A stretch of DNA of 64,000 bases from a virus: positions 1 through 64,000 of IMG/VR virus record IMGVR_UViG_3300029319_009270; one strand, 5' to 3'. Shown here one piece after another: positions 35,026 to 44,419 of the stretch. Position numbers and translations under genes: made by a program. Position 1 is the first letter of the stretch. Each line of letters opens with the position of its first letter. The notes beneath the pieces were generated by a model, which was given only the letters and a program-made list of their open reading frames with translations, ran no database searches and was not told the origin of the DNA.

Positions 35026-37811
35026 AGCATGTCCTCTACTAACTTACTAATTAATCTTATTTCATTTAATTCTTGCTTTAAGCGCTCAGCTTCGTCTGAT
35101 GCAATTTTTTGCTGATGTTCCATGTGTTGTACGTCAGCATATTCCTTGATTCCCCTTACTAATACATAAGGATATATATCGAAAGCAGCGTCTATTGCTT
35201 TTTTTCTTTTTTGTTCTGCTGTTGATTTTTCATCATCTTTCATGCGTTGTAAACTAACTAAATCAGCTTGCTGAACTTTATTCAGCAAAGACTTAATATC
35301 TGCTTCCTTTTCAGGTATGTATTCTGAAATAATCTTATCATACAACCCAATACTTTCAGCATAGATTTTATAAAATTCATTTTCATCAACACCTAAAACT
35401 AAAAATTTCTGTGTACCTTTTTTGTTGGGCGAAGAAAAGTCAGGAACATTCTTTTTGCCCATAAAATGTTCTGCTAAACTAAAAGCTTCCTTGTAATCAA
35501 TATCTTCATACGCAGCATCTAATTTTTCAGCAATTGATACACGCCACTTTTTATCTGTTTTTTGTATCACATCATCAAGAATATCGCCTAAAATACTCCT
35601 AGCTATAATACCTCCTAATCCGTGAATACCGGATCTATATCCTTCAACAATACCAGTTAACTCTTCTTCATTGAATGAATCACGAACCCAGTCTGTTAAA
35701 GCAAAAACAGGTATATCTTTATTATGCTCAATAGCACCCGACACAAGAGCAATGTCTCGAAGCGGTAATTCCTGATATGCTTCGTCAATCATTTCGAAAT
35801 CTTTATTTGCAATATTTATTGCATTTCTAAATTCTTCTGACTGTGTTGCTATAACTTCTGGATTGTTAATATCAATATTATCTTTTGTTTCTTCATTTTT
35901 AATTTTCAAAAATTGTTTTGATAAATCATCTATTTGTTCTTGTCTGTTATATATTTTTAAAAAGACAGGTAAATTTTGAATAACTTTTTCTATAACTTGA
36001 GAAGCAATCTCTGCAAACTTTTTTGCGCCAGGATGATTATCAGTCTCATTTTTCGATAGTTGTAATAATCGTAATTTTCTTTCAGGGAATTTTAAAACCC
36101 ACTGCCTCAAACCTGATTCTCCTCTAAATCCGTACAAAGGCGCAATGTGCGTATACCTTTGAGGATTTGCTTGCTTTTCTAAAGTTTTAATTAATTTCTC
36201 TGTTTCGCCAGACTCAGCATCATCAAGTTTTTGTTGTTGCTTTTCTAATTCAATCCTTTCCTTTTCTTTTTGTGCTGACTCATGAGAATCTACTGCATAA
36301 GCAACTGTTGAATCAACAAAAACTGTAATAGCCTCAAGCAATTCAGTTTTTGTCATTGTTACTGTTAACTCTGGAATATCTGGATTTTGTATTTTAAAGT
36401 TCCCATCTTTGGTATAATACTTTGACTTTTCCATCAAAGCATATATCGCAGGCGGATAAGTTTTTCTAATTTCATCAGCAAACTGGTGGGCATGAAAATT
36501 GAAATTTCTCATTGTGTAATATTCTGTAGCTCTATGAATTGAAAAGTACTTGTGGATAATTCGATCTATATTTACACCTTCTTCTTCAATATCGTACTTG
36601 TATGCCATTGTTATTAATTTAGCCATTTCTTTGTTAGCATCATTTGTGTTGTACTTAAAATGCGTTGCATAAATATCTAAATTTCTTTGATACGTCGGAT
36701 TAAACTCATACAACCCTTTTAAGATTTTAAAAATTTGTGCCTCTATTTGATCGTTTGTTAAATTAAAAATGGCTCTAGACCTAATAGCATTGTTATAAAC
36801 TAAACCGTATTTTGAACTAATATCCTTCATAATTCCTGCGCTATATTCAACACTACCTACTGACCCAGGCTTTTTCCTTGTAATTGTCATTGCCTTTCCG
36901 AACCCTGTTTCTCTAGGTGCTATTTGTGAACCTCCGTATGTCAAACTATGATTGGCAGAAATTAATTGATAGTTAACTTCATAAACTGCTTGCATTGCAA
37001 CAAAAACAACATCCATATGAGGCGTTTCAGGATTATCAAACGACCATGTTTTTGCTGCATCAACAATTGATTGTAATTCTTCCGGGACTTCTTCTTCATT
37101 AACTATGATTGCAGCGGCTCGCTCTGCTGCTCTTAGTCTTGGTTCAATAATTTTTGATGCATCAACATTAGCGGGTACTACAACTATGTCTTTAAATTGC
37201 TTCATCATGTCTTCGATATCTTTAATATCTTGAACATTTTGATCACCTTGCTGTTTAATTTGTTGAGATATTAATTGTGCATACTCACCTGTCGTTATCT
37301 CACCGCCACCAAAATCGTCAGCGATATCTTCATCATCGATCTCTTTATCATCATCGTCCGCGCCCTGCTGTTTAAGCCACTGTGCTGCTGCATCATCTTT
37401 ATCACCGAATGGATCATCATCATCATGATAAGATTCAATTAATCTTCTAAATGATTCTAAGAGCTCGTCACTCATTTTTTTATCTTGATGACTATCTAAA
37501 GAGTTGTCCAACATTCTATGAAGTTGTCTATAAAATTTTTCTATCTGATCTTCAGGGACTTCTGCCGCTATTAATTGTGCAGCTCGACCTAATTCTCCTT
37601 TTGTCCCTGGGACATATTCTGCGTCATCGACAGGGGGAGCTTCTACTGCCAGCTGTGATGACATCATCTCAACAGGTTTAGTAGGTAAATCTTCTGATTC
37701 CATTCCACTATCAAACATTGTACTTGTCATATCACCGTAGCTAGGTGTTCTATTTTCAACTATTTTTTTAATAAAATTTTCAAGTACTGTCTTCTTTATT
37801 GTTATGCTCAT
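35022..37811 (-). CDS. very large virion-protein candidate
   Basis: 929 residues from the ATG at 37811, preceded by GAGG; an in-frame TTG two codons upstream is unlikely. The N-terminus SITIKKTVLENFIKKIVEN is a targeting-like helix. Then a very acidic region (130-180, several Asp runs), then a long helical body with SLTYGGSQIAPRETGF and several coiled-coil stretches (500-560). No enzyme motif is evident. The size and composition suit an internal head protein or large structural protein. Confidence 0.6.
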   Translation of the reverse strand: MSITIKKTVLENFIKKIVENRTPSYGDMTSTMFDSGMESEDLPTKPVEMMSSQLAVEAPPVDDAEYVPGTKGELGRAAQLIAAEVPEDQIEKFYRQLHRMLDNSLDSHQDKKMSDELLESFRRLIESYHDDDDPFGDKDDAAAQWLKQQGADDDDKEIDDEDIADDFGGGEITTGEYAQLISQQIKQQGDQNVQDIKDIEDMMKQFKDIVVVPANVDASKIIEPRLRAAERAAAIIVNEEEVPEELQSIVDAAKTWSFDNPETPHMDVVFVAMQAVYEVNYQLISANHSLTYGGSQIAPRETGFGKAMTITRKKPGSVGSVEYSAGIMKDISSKYGLVYNNAIRSRAIFNLTNDQIEAQIFKILKGLYEFNPTYQRNLDIYATHFKYNTNDANKEMAKLITMAYKYDIEEEGVNIDRIIHKYFSIHRATEYYTMRNFNFHAHQFADEIRKTYPPAIYALMEKSKYYTKDGNFKIQNPDIPELTVTMTKTELLEAITVFVDSTVAYAVDSHESAQKEKERIELEKQQQKLDDAESGETEKLIKTLEKQANPQRYTHIAPLYGFRGESGLRQWVLKFPERKLRLLQLSKNETDNHPGAKKFAEIASQVIEKVIQNLPVFLKIYNRQEQIDDLSKQFLKIKNEETKDNIDINNPEVIATQSEEFRNAINIANKDFEMIDEAYQELPLRDIALVSGAIEHNKDIPVFALTDWVRDSFNEEELTGIVEGYRSGIHGLGGIIARSILGDILDDVIQKTDKKWRVSIAEKLDAAYEDIDYKEAFSLAEHFMGKKNVPDFSSPNKKGTQKFLVLGVDENEFYKIYAESIGLYDKIISEYIPEKEADIKSLLNKVQQADLVSLQRMKDDEKSTAEQKRKKAIDAAFDIYPYVLVRGIKEYADVQHMEHQQKIASDEAERLKQELNEIRLISKLVEDML

Positions 37812-37826
37812 GTGCAACCTCGCTTA

Positions 37827-37841
37827 CACAATAATTATGTT
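37827..37841 (-). promoter_or_regulatory. shared upstream element AACATAATTATTGTG
   Basis: A 15-base exact match occurs 16 bases upstream of this gene and again at 58411-58425 upstream of another large capsid-targeting candidate. Candidate late promoter -10 region. Confidence 0.4.
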
Positions 37842-37857
37842 TGTATTTTATAAAATA

Positions 37858-38250
37858 CTAATAAACTGCGTAAAGAATGCTAATAGTAGTTGCTGTACCT
37901 AGCAGAAAGCCTCCTGCAGCATATGATATAGGTTTCAATGGTTTACTAAGATTTTCAATTTCCTTAATCCTCTCATCCCTCAGAGAAACTTTTTCATTTA
38001 AAATTTTTATTTGTGAATTTAATTCTATGGTAGTTTTTTGCAAATTTAATTCATTAAGTTCTTTCAGCTTTTGCTTTTCATATTCTATTTGCAAATCGCA
38101 CTGCTGGACTTTAAATTTATCCTCTATCGATAATTTTACAATTGCTTCATCATTTAAAAGCCTGCCATCAAAAGGCGCGACATCACCCTCTTTAAGTTGC
38201 GTAAACTGTGGATCTGCATGTGCCAATGACAATAATAAAAAACCCAACAT
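37858..38250 (-). CDS. exported coiled-coil membrane protein (spanin-like)
   Basis: 130 residues. N-terminal hydrophobic signal ending AHA before Asp (signal peptidase I-type), a coiled coil (60-100), and a C-terminal hydrophobic helix (110-128). Residues 14-45 are DPQFTQLKEGDVAPFDGRLL. An N-out, C-membrane coil of this shape could be a spanin or a holin accessory. Located next to the holin candidate. Confidence 0.5.
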   Translation of the reverse strand: MLGFLLLSLAHADPQFTQLKEGDVAPFDGRLLNDEAIVKLSIEDKFKVQQCDLQIEYEKQKLKELNELNLQKTTIELNSQIKILNEKVSLRDERIKEIENLSKPLKPISYAAGGFLLGTATTISILYAVY

Positions 38251-38322
38251 AACCTCTCCTTTTTTGAGATTATACTGGGTAAATTTACAAATTAAAATGA
38301 ATTAATAGTCTTAATTATTGTC

Positions 38323-38727
38323 TTACGACTTTTTCACTTTCTTAATGCCCATATCAATTAGTAGTTTATCTAATTCTTCTGGGTCGTTTCGCACAGCATC
38401 AATTTGTCTTCTATACTCTAGATCTTTTTCTTTTTGCAAATGACTGTTAGCATCTTCATATTTTTTATCTAATTCTCGCATAGCTGTTTGATATTGTATT
38501 TCTGCTTTAATTAGTTTTCTTCTCTTTGCTTTCTTTTCTTTTTCAATCATTTCAACTTCGCGCTTGTATTGATCACGTGCTAACTCTGCATTTATTTTTA
38601 AACTTCTTTGTTTTTTTGAACCTGCCATATAAGCTAAAAAAGCACCTAGTGTAAGAACTAACCAACGCCAGTGTTGTATACACCAAGCAGTTATTTTTTT
38701 TAGTTGTGCTTTTACTTTTAAAAACAT
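38323..38727 (-). CDS. inner-membrane coiled-coil protein (i-spanin-like)
   Basis: 134 residues. One transmembrane helix at about 19-40, then a long Lys/Glu/Arg-rich coiled coil. This is the topology of an inner-membrane spanin (Rz). No lipoprotein partner is seen beside it, though the gene at 37858 might pair with it. Confidence 0.5.
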   Translation of the reverse strand: MFLKVKAQLKKITAWCIQHWRWLVLTLGAFLAYMAGSKKQRSLKINAELARDQYKREVEMIEKEKKAKRRKLIKAEIQYQTAMRELDKKYEDANSHLQKEKDLEYRRQIDAVRNDPEELDKLLIDMGIKKVKKS

Positions 38728-39447
38728 TTAATAACCATCATCTTGCGAAATTATTTCATCATAAAGGTCGTATAATCTGTCGGGAATATCAATTTCACTA
38801 TAATATTTTCTAATGATATCTTCAGCAGCTTTTTGATCAACAATAACTAAATCTGCATACATTGTCATAGGTCCGGGAACATTCTCATACATTGCAACTA
38901 CAATTCCGTCTTTATTAACAAAAGCGTCATCAGATTCAATATAGTTTAAATAACCAGAGTCACTATCCGCTATATCTTCTAACACGTAAACTGTGTTATG
39001 TGCCAAAAGAGTATCAAGAATAGCTTCATCAGAAACATTAGCAGAAGGCGGATCTCGGTCTGATTCGTGTGGAGTCATAGCATCATAACTGGCTTGTGCT
39101 CTACTAAAAGCGGCATTTCGCCTACTATGATACATTTCTTTAATTAGTTTTCTTAACTGTGTTCTTGTGATTTTCATAAGATCGCTAGGTGTTCGTCTTA
39201 TGCGTGGACGAGGTCTATTGGCTCTTTGTTTGACATCACGATCTACCCGATCTCGCCAAGCATCATCAGGGCTAACGTATTCATAATCCGGAGGAGCTAA
39301 TTCAGGATCGCCCAGCAAACCTTCGTACCCGCCTGGAGCACTTATTTCCTCCTCGCCAAACTCATAAGGAAGATCATGATTAGTGTATATGTCTTTAGGC
39401 ATCTCTTTCAAGATTATCTTTCTAAGCAACTTCCTATTAAGCTTCAT
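38728..39447 (-). CDS. double capsid-targeting-helix protein
   Basis: 239 residues with MKLNRKLLRKIILKEM at the start and MKITRTQLRKLIKEM beginning at residue 91. The first piece (17-90) is acidic then Arg-rich; the second (106-239) is acidic and helical. No ribosome binding site precedes the internal ATG, so two protease sites in one polypeptide is the better reading. It lies inside the lysis-like cluster, away from the main array. Confidence 0.75.
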   Translation of the reverse strand: MKLNRKLLRKIILKEMPKDIYTNHDLPYEFGEEEISAPGGYEGLLGDPELAPPDYEYVSPDDAWRDRVDRDVKQRANRPRPRIRRTPSDLMKITRTQLRKLIKEMYHSRRNAAFSRAQASYDAMTPHESDRDPPSANVSDEAILDTLLAHNTVYVLEDIADSDSGYLNYIESDDAFVNKDGIVVAMYENVPGPMTMYADLVIVDQKAAEDIIRKYYSEIDIPDRLYDLYDEIISQDDGY

Positions 39448-39719
39448 TACCCTCTCCAGATCTTTGCAAAATCAATAGCCGATTGACCTCCAATGTAGCA
39501 CATTGCAATCATTCCCCAAGTTTCTGGATCTAATCCTGCCCAGACAAACAAACTTGTAGCAACTAAAAATACTAAAAGTTTTCTAGATACAACTTTTTCT
39601 TGTACCGCGTCTAAAACACCCTTTGACTTAGAATTAATATACCATTTATTCAGCGCTTCTTCACTCATCTCTTTATTTGCTAATTCTTTAGCTTTGTCTA
39701 GTATTTCCCCTTTATTCAT
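39447..39719 (-). CDS. holin candidate
   Basis: 90 residues. A charged N-terminal half, then two close hydrophobic segments (about 47-63 and 66-80) joined by LDPETWGMIAM and ending in a short basic tail. This resembles small phage holins of the two-helix type. The neighbours are spanin-like. It is followed after a 1-base overlap by the capsid-targeting gene. Confidence 0.55.
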   Translation of the reverse strand: MNKGEILDKAKELANKEMSEEALNKWYINSKSKGVLDAVQEKVVSRKLLVFLVATSLFVWAGLDPETWGMIAMCYIGGQSAIDFAKIWRG

Positions 39720-39991
39720 TTGTCTCCTCCTTTAAACGGATCATTATCCTCTAACATCGCATAAATATCTTCAACGTCTGTTTTTGTATATTTTTTTACT
39801 GCCTTTACTTGTTTATCCTTAACAAGTTGATCCATTATTCTTATAACATCATTTGATTGCTGACCTACTCGTCTAGCAAACTCTTGTAAAACTTCTTGCA
39901 TAGATAGATCTCTCTTGAAACACTGAATTCTAAATTCGGAATGGACTTCGTGTGTCATGTTAATATGTAAAGATTTTTTACCTCTTATCAT
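39716..39991 (-). CDS. ribbon-helix-helix-like protein
   Basis: 91 residues. KSLHINMTHEVHSEFRIQCFKRDLSMQEVLQEFARRV fits a ribbon (strand) followed by two helices, as in Arc/ParG/CopG regulators. The C-terminus is acidic. It may bind DNA or regulate the adjacent genes. Confidence 0.55.
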   Translation of the reverse strand: MIRGKKSLHINMTHEVHSEFRIQCFKRDLSMQEVLQEFARRVGQQSNDVIRIMDQLVKDKQVKAVKKYTKTDVEDIYAMLEDNDPFKGGDK

Positions 39992-40578
39992 TAACCGCCT
40001 CCAGTTCCGGTACCACCTGCGTACGCGCCTAATCCTTGAGGTGCTGCTCTTCCTTCTTCTTCTGCAAAATCATCCTCTATTTCTATATCGTACTGGGACT
40101 CTAGAATTGCATCGAAACGTTCAGTATGTTCTTCGTTATAGTTTTCTTTCAAAAAAGCTTTAGCTCGATTGTATATTGCAGCTTCAACTTTCAAAAGCTT
40201 GTCAAAATTCATTATCAGTCTAGCGACCTTAGATCCAAATTGGTCTATATCAATTTTAGATTTATTAGGTTCTGCTTCGTCTTCTTCTGTTTGTTCTTCT
40301 GATCCCGTTGTAGCACCTTCTGCATCAGCAGCAGGATCTAAAGTTTCTTGCTCTTGTAGTAATATTTCAATTTTTTTTGTAAGAAAAGATTCTGATAGAT
40401 TGTCTAGCTCGCTCTCTTTTAACGCAGACTCCGATTCAAACTTTATAAGTAGAGAGTCAATTTGATCGTCGACGGAACCTCGTGCTAATCTAGATTTTTT
40501 ACCGACTTTTACGTCTTCATCTTCTTTTTCCGGGATTTCTCCGAGATCTGCTTCAAATATCAATTTATATAAATTCAT
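39991..40578 (-). CDS. acidic virion-protein candidate
   Basis: 195 residues. MNLYKLIFEAD ends in I-F-E then Ala, a targeting-like end. The rest is acidic (Glu/Asp/Ala-rich, 85-110) with a helical middle (115-155) and a Gly/Thr/Ala-rich tail. It could be a prohead core component or internal protein. Confidence 0.55.
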   Translation of the reverse strand: MNLYKLIFEADLGEIPEKEDEDVKVGKKSRLARGSVDDQIDSLLIKFESESALKESELDNLSESFLTKKIEILLQEQETLDPAADAEGATTGSEEQTEEDEAEPNKSKIDIDQFGSKVARLIMNFDKLLKVEAAIYNRAKAFLKENYNEEHTERFDAILESQYDIEIEDDFAEEEGRAAPQGLGAYAGGTGTGGG

Positions 40579-40580
40579 TA

Positions 40581-41273
40581 TTAACCTCTAATAACAGCCA
40601 AAATTCTATCTGCTCTTTCAATTCTTTTTTCTATTACATTCCAATTTAGTTCTTTCATCATAGCTGTCGTGTACAACTTTACATCTTTAAGGTAATCCCT
40701 ATAATAAGCATGTTGCCAAACATCCATTACGATCACCGGATAAAATCCAGCAGGAACTTGCTGAGAATGCAAGTCTATAACACAGTTCATGTATTTTTGT
40801 GTGTATGTATTTAAATATGTAACTGCCCAACCACATCTAGCAGCAGAACAGCATGCGATAAAATCTCTTTGCCAGTCATCAAAAGAACCAAAGTCCCTCT
40901 GCAACCTCATAAAAGAAAGAGAATCCATCGTTATTTCAGAATTAACATCGCTTATGTTTGCAAAATATAATTCATGGAGGTAAGCAGCATTCATATTGTA
41001 AGTCTCATCAATTTTTAATTGACGATAATCAGAATGATTTGAATTAGATTTTGATCGATCAACAGTGTCTAACTTTGCACTAATCTCATTAAAATCTTTA
41101 AGATACTGCTGATACAGTTTTTTGTGATTTTCTTTATTCTTGTTACTAAGAAATTCTGTGTTTAACTTAAATTGTTTTTCTTGAGCAATTAGCGCTTCAT
41201 CTATTCTATCTTCTTTCAATCCTAAGTTGTCTTTAATTAAAGATTTCACTTCATTATTTAACAAGTAATCCAT
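40581..41273 (-). CDS. Fe/Mn superoxide dismutase-like protein
   Basis: 230 residues. The four metal ligands of Fe/Mn SOD can be placed: His 50 (ENHKKLYQQYLKDFNE), His 100 (NMNAAYLHELYF), Asp 184 and His 188 (DVWQHAYYRDYL), followed by the usual NW near the end (ELNWNVIEKR). Length fits the family (about 200). SOD converts superoxide to peroxide and oxygen. The protein could be an active enzyme or a reused structural fold; the spacing around the second half (CGWAVTYL) is typical. Confidence 0.75.
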   Translation of the reverse strand: MDYLLNNEVKSLIKDNLGLKEDRIDEALIAQEKQFKLNTEFLSNKNKENHKKLYQQYLKDFNEISAKLDTVDRSKSNSNHSDYRQLKIDETYNMNAAYLHELYFANISDVNSEITMDSLSFMRLQRDFGSFDDWQRDFIACCSAARCGWAVTYLNTYTQKYMNCVIDLHSQQVPAGFYPVIVMDVWQHAYYRDYLKDVKLYTTAMMKELNWNVIEKRIERADRILAVIRG

Positions 41274-41275
41274 TA

Positions 41276-41524
41276 TTATGCCCTTTTAAAGTATTTTTTT
41301 AACTCATCATAATCTATAACAAAAGAAAAATCACCTCGACGTAGGTTAAAAAAATATTGATTGTCTTTAAAGAAAGCTTTTTCTATTGTATACTTGATTC
41401 GAGTATCCTTGTCCATAACAATAAAATGCTTTCTTAAAGCTGATTTTTCTGGAAGCTCTTTTAATGCGTCATTTGATCCGTCAGATTCCAAAAGCTTTTT
41501 TAAGATATTTTTATATTCTTTCAT
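41276..41524 (-). CDS. small capsid-targeting-helix protein
   Basis: 82 residues from the ATG at 41524 (AGGT about 12 bases upstream; a longer frame starts at 41563 but overlaps the next gene). MKEYKNILKKLLES gives L-L-E then Ser, fitting the targeting form. The rest has a beta-rich C-terminal half (FFKDNQYFFNLRRGDFSFVIDYDEL). Inferred packaged protein. Confidence 0.5.
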   Translation of the reverse strand: MKEYKNILKKLLESDGSNDALKELPEKSALRKHFIVMDKDTRIKYTIEKAFFKDNQYFFNLRRGDFSFVIDYDELKKYFKRA

Positions 41525-41552
41525 TATATGACTACCTAGCTTAATATAAGTA

Positions 41553-41978
41553 TTACGAATCAATCGTTCTTACTATAATTCCAGAGCTTTCTAGTATATC
41601 TATTCCCTTACTGTTAGGATATCTTTCTAAATATATGACTTCTTTAATTCCTGCATTAATAATTGCTTTGGCGCAAACATCACAAGGAGATAATGTCAAG
41701 TACATTTTTTTGTCTTTTGACGTATTGTAGTCACACTTAATTAATGCATTGATTTCAGCGTGTATAAAACCACTCATACCTACCTGATTTGAATCCCTTG
41801 TATTTGGACCGCCTTTTTGATCTCCATTATATCCAACAGCAAAAACCTGAGTGTTGTCTTCTGACACAATAACACAGCCGACTTTGTGTTTTGGGTCGAC
41901 TGATCTACAAGCTATCATTCTAGCAAATTGGGACCAAATATGGTCCCAACTAGGTCTTCCACTTCTGATTGCGTACAT
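41553..41978 (-). CDS. dCMP deaminase
   Basis: 141 residues. The zinc-binding, catalytic motif HAEINAL is at 73-79 and SPCDVC puts the two Cys ligands at 99 and 102. The GYNGDQKGGPNTRD and N-terminal DHIWSQFARMIACRSVDP segments are typical of deoxycytidylate deaminases. It makes dUMP from dCMP, the substrate of ThyX. One in the window's set that directs cytosine nucleotides towards thymine. Confidence 0.93.
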   Translation of the reverse strand: MYAIRSGRPSWDHIWSQFARMIACRSVDPKHKVGCVIVSEDNTQVFAVGYNGDQKGGPNTRDSNQVGMSGFIHAEINALIKCDYNTSKDKKMYLTLSPCDVCAKAIINAGIKEVIYLERYPNSKGIDILESSGIIVRTIDS

Positions 41979-41980
41979 TG

Positions 41981-42832
41981 TTATTCATCCTCTTCTTGAA
42001 TGTCAGAAAATATTTCATCAACATGTTTATCCTTGCTAATTCTAAAACCCGCTGCTTTTCTATGACCCCCGCCTCCAAATTCTTTGGCAATCTCAGAAAC
42101 ATCAATTGTATCATGAAACGATCTTAAACTGACTAGGGTAGTTTTTGCATCGTGGTCGTAATACCAAATTGTTGCAAAATCACAATCAGGAGAAAGTTTA
42201 GCGCCTATTTCTGACATCCAATGTGAAGCATTAACAACATATGTTTTCATACCTTTGTACTCTTTTAAAGTTGCTTTTTCACATATCTTTTTAATAACTG
42301 TCTTTGAATACGCTAATATATAGCTACCTCTTTTAACAGCGTCATCAAAGACAGAATCATCTTCAAATTTTTCAAACTCTTCAAATTCAAACGGAACCAT
42401 GTCAAAAGCTGCACTAAATTCTTTTGAATAAGGTAATTCCCATTTCCACAGATCTCTGTCCATAATGTACTGAATAAACTTAGGTGGTTCCTTTCCTGGA
42501 TGAAACCACTCCCAAGATAACATCGCACCACTTTTGGTCATGTCAAAATGTGTATTACTAATATCGTGTAATTCAACCATAGCAGATTTATGATGATCAA
42601 TAACTAATAAATTATTAGAGTCTTCTATCATCTTTTTTGTTGTTGCGTTATTAAAAGAAAAATCTAATATTACAACATTCTTATTTTTAACATCTGGGGG
42701 TTGGGTACCGTGCTTGCACGCGTGATACTCTGCTCTATTACCAAGTAGCTTCCACGCAGAATATGCAGCACCAAAACCGTCTGTACAATGTGCATGATAT
42801 ATTACACAATCTACGCTGTTCGGATCTAACAT
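41981..42832 (-). CDS. DHH-family phosphoesterase
   Basis: 283 residues. HCTDGFGAAYSAWK, VIDHHKSA and the C-terminal FGGGGHRKAAGF (DHHA1) are the family's motifs; DHH is retained. Relatives are RecJ-type exonucleases, NrnA oligoribonucleases and phosphodiesterases acting on cyclic dinucleotides. Which substrate applies is not clear; a nuclease for short oligonucleotides during host DNA breakdown is likely. It precedes dCMP deaminase by 2 bases. Confidence 0.85.
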   Translation of the reverse strand: MLDPNSVDCVIYHAHCTDGFGAAYSAWKLLGNRAEYHACKHGTQPPDVKNKNVVILDFSFNNATTKKMIEDSNNLLVIDHHKSAMVELHDISNTHFDMTKSGAMLSWEWFHPGKEPPKFIQYIMDRDLWKWELPYSKEFSAAFDMVPFEFEEFEKFEDDSVFDDAVKRGSYILAYSKTVIKKICEKATLKEYKGMKTYVVNASHWMSEIGAKLSPDCDFATIWYYDHDAKTTLVSLRSFHDTIDVSEIAKEFGGGGHRKAAGFRISKDKHVDEIFSDIQEEDE

Positions 42833-42846
42833 ATTATACTCCTAAA

Positions 42847-43422
42847 CTAAATGCGCATATAAGTATGGTGTTCCTGACATCTTGGCTCGTAAAGTTCTGA
42901 CCCACCTACTTGAATTTTTTTATTCGCATTACTTAAACTATGTTGTTGTTTTTTGTGTGTATATCTTGCATCTTTCTGGCATATCGGACAAACAGCTTTA
43001 CATTTTACAATTCTTGTACAAAAAGGCATTATTTTTTGTACTTCTTCAAAAGGCTCTCCTAAAAAATTTAAATCAATTGAAGCAATTACTACATCATAAC
43101 CCATTTTAAAAAGATCGATACACTCTTGTGCACTACCTTCTATTAAAAATAACTCATCTATAATTACACAGTCATAAAAGTCTGCGCCTAGATCATGAGA
43201 TTTCATAATCTCTATAATTTCTTTTCCTGTATTAACAAGATGAGCATCAAGCTTATTGAAATTGTGTGTAACTATTTCGCCCTTACCAGAATATCTGTCA
43301 TCCATTTTGGATTTAAAAGCAATCAAATTCTGTTTCCGGTATTCCCTTTTATCAGCTTCCATTAATAACTTTGTTGTCTTCGAACTGAACATTGGCCCAG
43401 TATACAATATCATTTCTGCCAT
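42847..43422 (-). CDS. tdk: thymidine kinase (TK1 type)
   Basis: 191 residues from the ATG at 43422 (TAATG overlap with the epimerase stop). Walker A GPMFSSKTT near 8-16, the DELFL motif (magnesium-binding Asp), and zinc-type Cys pairs (CPIC, plus Cys near the end) are seen. It phosphorylates thymidine and deoxyuridine for salvage. It follows the epimerase gene, which it overlaps, and precedes the DHH gene. Confidence 0.92.
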   Translation of the reverse strand: MAEMILYTGPMFSSKTTKLLMEADKREYRKQNLIAFKSKMDDRYSGKGEIVTHNFNKLDAHLVNTGKEIIEIMKSHDLGADFYDCVIIDELFLIEGSAQECIDLFKMGYDVVIASIDLNFLGEPFEEVQKIMPFCTRIVKCKAVCPICQKDARYTHKKQQHSLSNANKKIQVGGSELYEPRCQEHHTYMRI

Positions 43423-44402
43423 TACTTCAAACCCCACCACTTAACTGTTTTTTCTAATCCTTCCCAAAATCTTACTTTAGGCGTGTAACCAAAAGCTTCT
43501 TTTGCTCGAGTTATGTCTGCACATGTATGCATAACATCACCTGGTCGCCATGGTGCAGTATGAACTTTTGATCCGAAGTTATCTATAAAATAAGTTAATA
43601 TCTCTCCATTTGTTACAGAATCGCTACACGCAATATTAAAACATTGACCACGCCATCTTTCTTTTACCTTTGAGGAAAGTATATTTGCATCAACAACATT
43701 ATCAACATAACACATGTCTCTACTTTGAGTTCCATCACCATCCGATCGACAGCTAAGACCGTTTTTAGTAGCATGACACCAAGCAGAAACTGCAGTCGAA
43801 TAAGGGCTGTCTCCATACTGACCCGGCCCAAACACGTTAAAATATCGAAGGCAAACAATATCAGAATCATCATAAAGTGAACCATAAACTTTGGCGATAT
43901 CTTCACACGCAGATTTTTGCCAAGCATAAGGTGACTTAGGCTTTTTGATCGTTGATTCAGGCGTAGGCATAATATCTGCGCCACCATAAACTGACGATGA
44001 TGAAGAAAAAATAATTCTTGTTTTTCCAATTCTTGCTGCATCAAATAATTTAACTGTATTCATTAAGTTGACCTCAGTCGTCTCTGCTGGATTCTCAACT
44101 GAAAAACTTACTCGTGGTACCGCAGCAAGATGAAATATGCAGTCATAATTTCCTAATGCAACTTTTTCTAATATTCCGCTGAAAGCGAAATCACAATGAA
44201 AAAACCTAATAAAATCTCTGCCTGTTTCATCTATGCTGTGCATAATCTGTGCCATTGATTTTCTAATTTTATATTCTTCTAACGAATCAAAATTACCGCT
44301 AGATAAATCATCAACAATGTCAATCGTGTAATTTTCTTCATGTAGCTTCTTAACTAAATTAGAACCTATGAAACCGAAACCACCCGTTACTAAAACTTTC
44401 AA
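43422..44402 (-). CDS. NAD-dependent sugar epimerase (UDP-hexose 4-epimerase-like)
   Basis: 326 residues. GGFGFIGSN at 7-15 is the Rossmann NAD-binding loop; SSSSSVYGG and YAWQK supply the Ser and Tyr-x-x-x-Lys catalytic triad. Closest pattern is extended SDR enzymes such as GalE or WbpP. It interconverts a nucleotide sugar. Together with the phosphomannomutase, nucleotidyltransferase and the second epimerase it suggests that the phage makes a sugar for DNA, virion or cell surface. Confidence 0.88.
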   Translation of the reverse strand: MKVLVTGGFGFIGSNLVKKLHEENYTIDIVDDLSSGNFDSLEEYKIRKSMAQIMHSIDETGRDFIRFFHCDFAFSGILEKVALGNYDCIFHLAAVPRVSFSVENPAETTEVNLMNTVKLFDAARIGKTRIIFSSSSSVYGGADIMPTPESTIKKPKSPYAWQKSACEDIAKVYGSLYDDSDIVCLRYFNVFGPGQYGDSPYSTAVSAWCHATKNGLSCRSDGDGTQSRDMCYVDNVVDANILSSKVKERWRGQCFNIACSDSVTNGEILTYFIDNFGSKVHTAPWRPGDVMHTCADITRAKEAFGYTPKVRFWEGLEKTVKWWGLK

Positions 44403-44419
44403 TTTTTACTCCAATTTTA

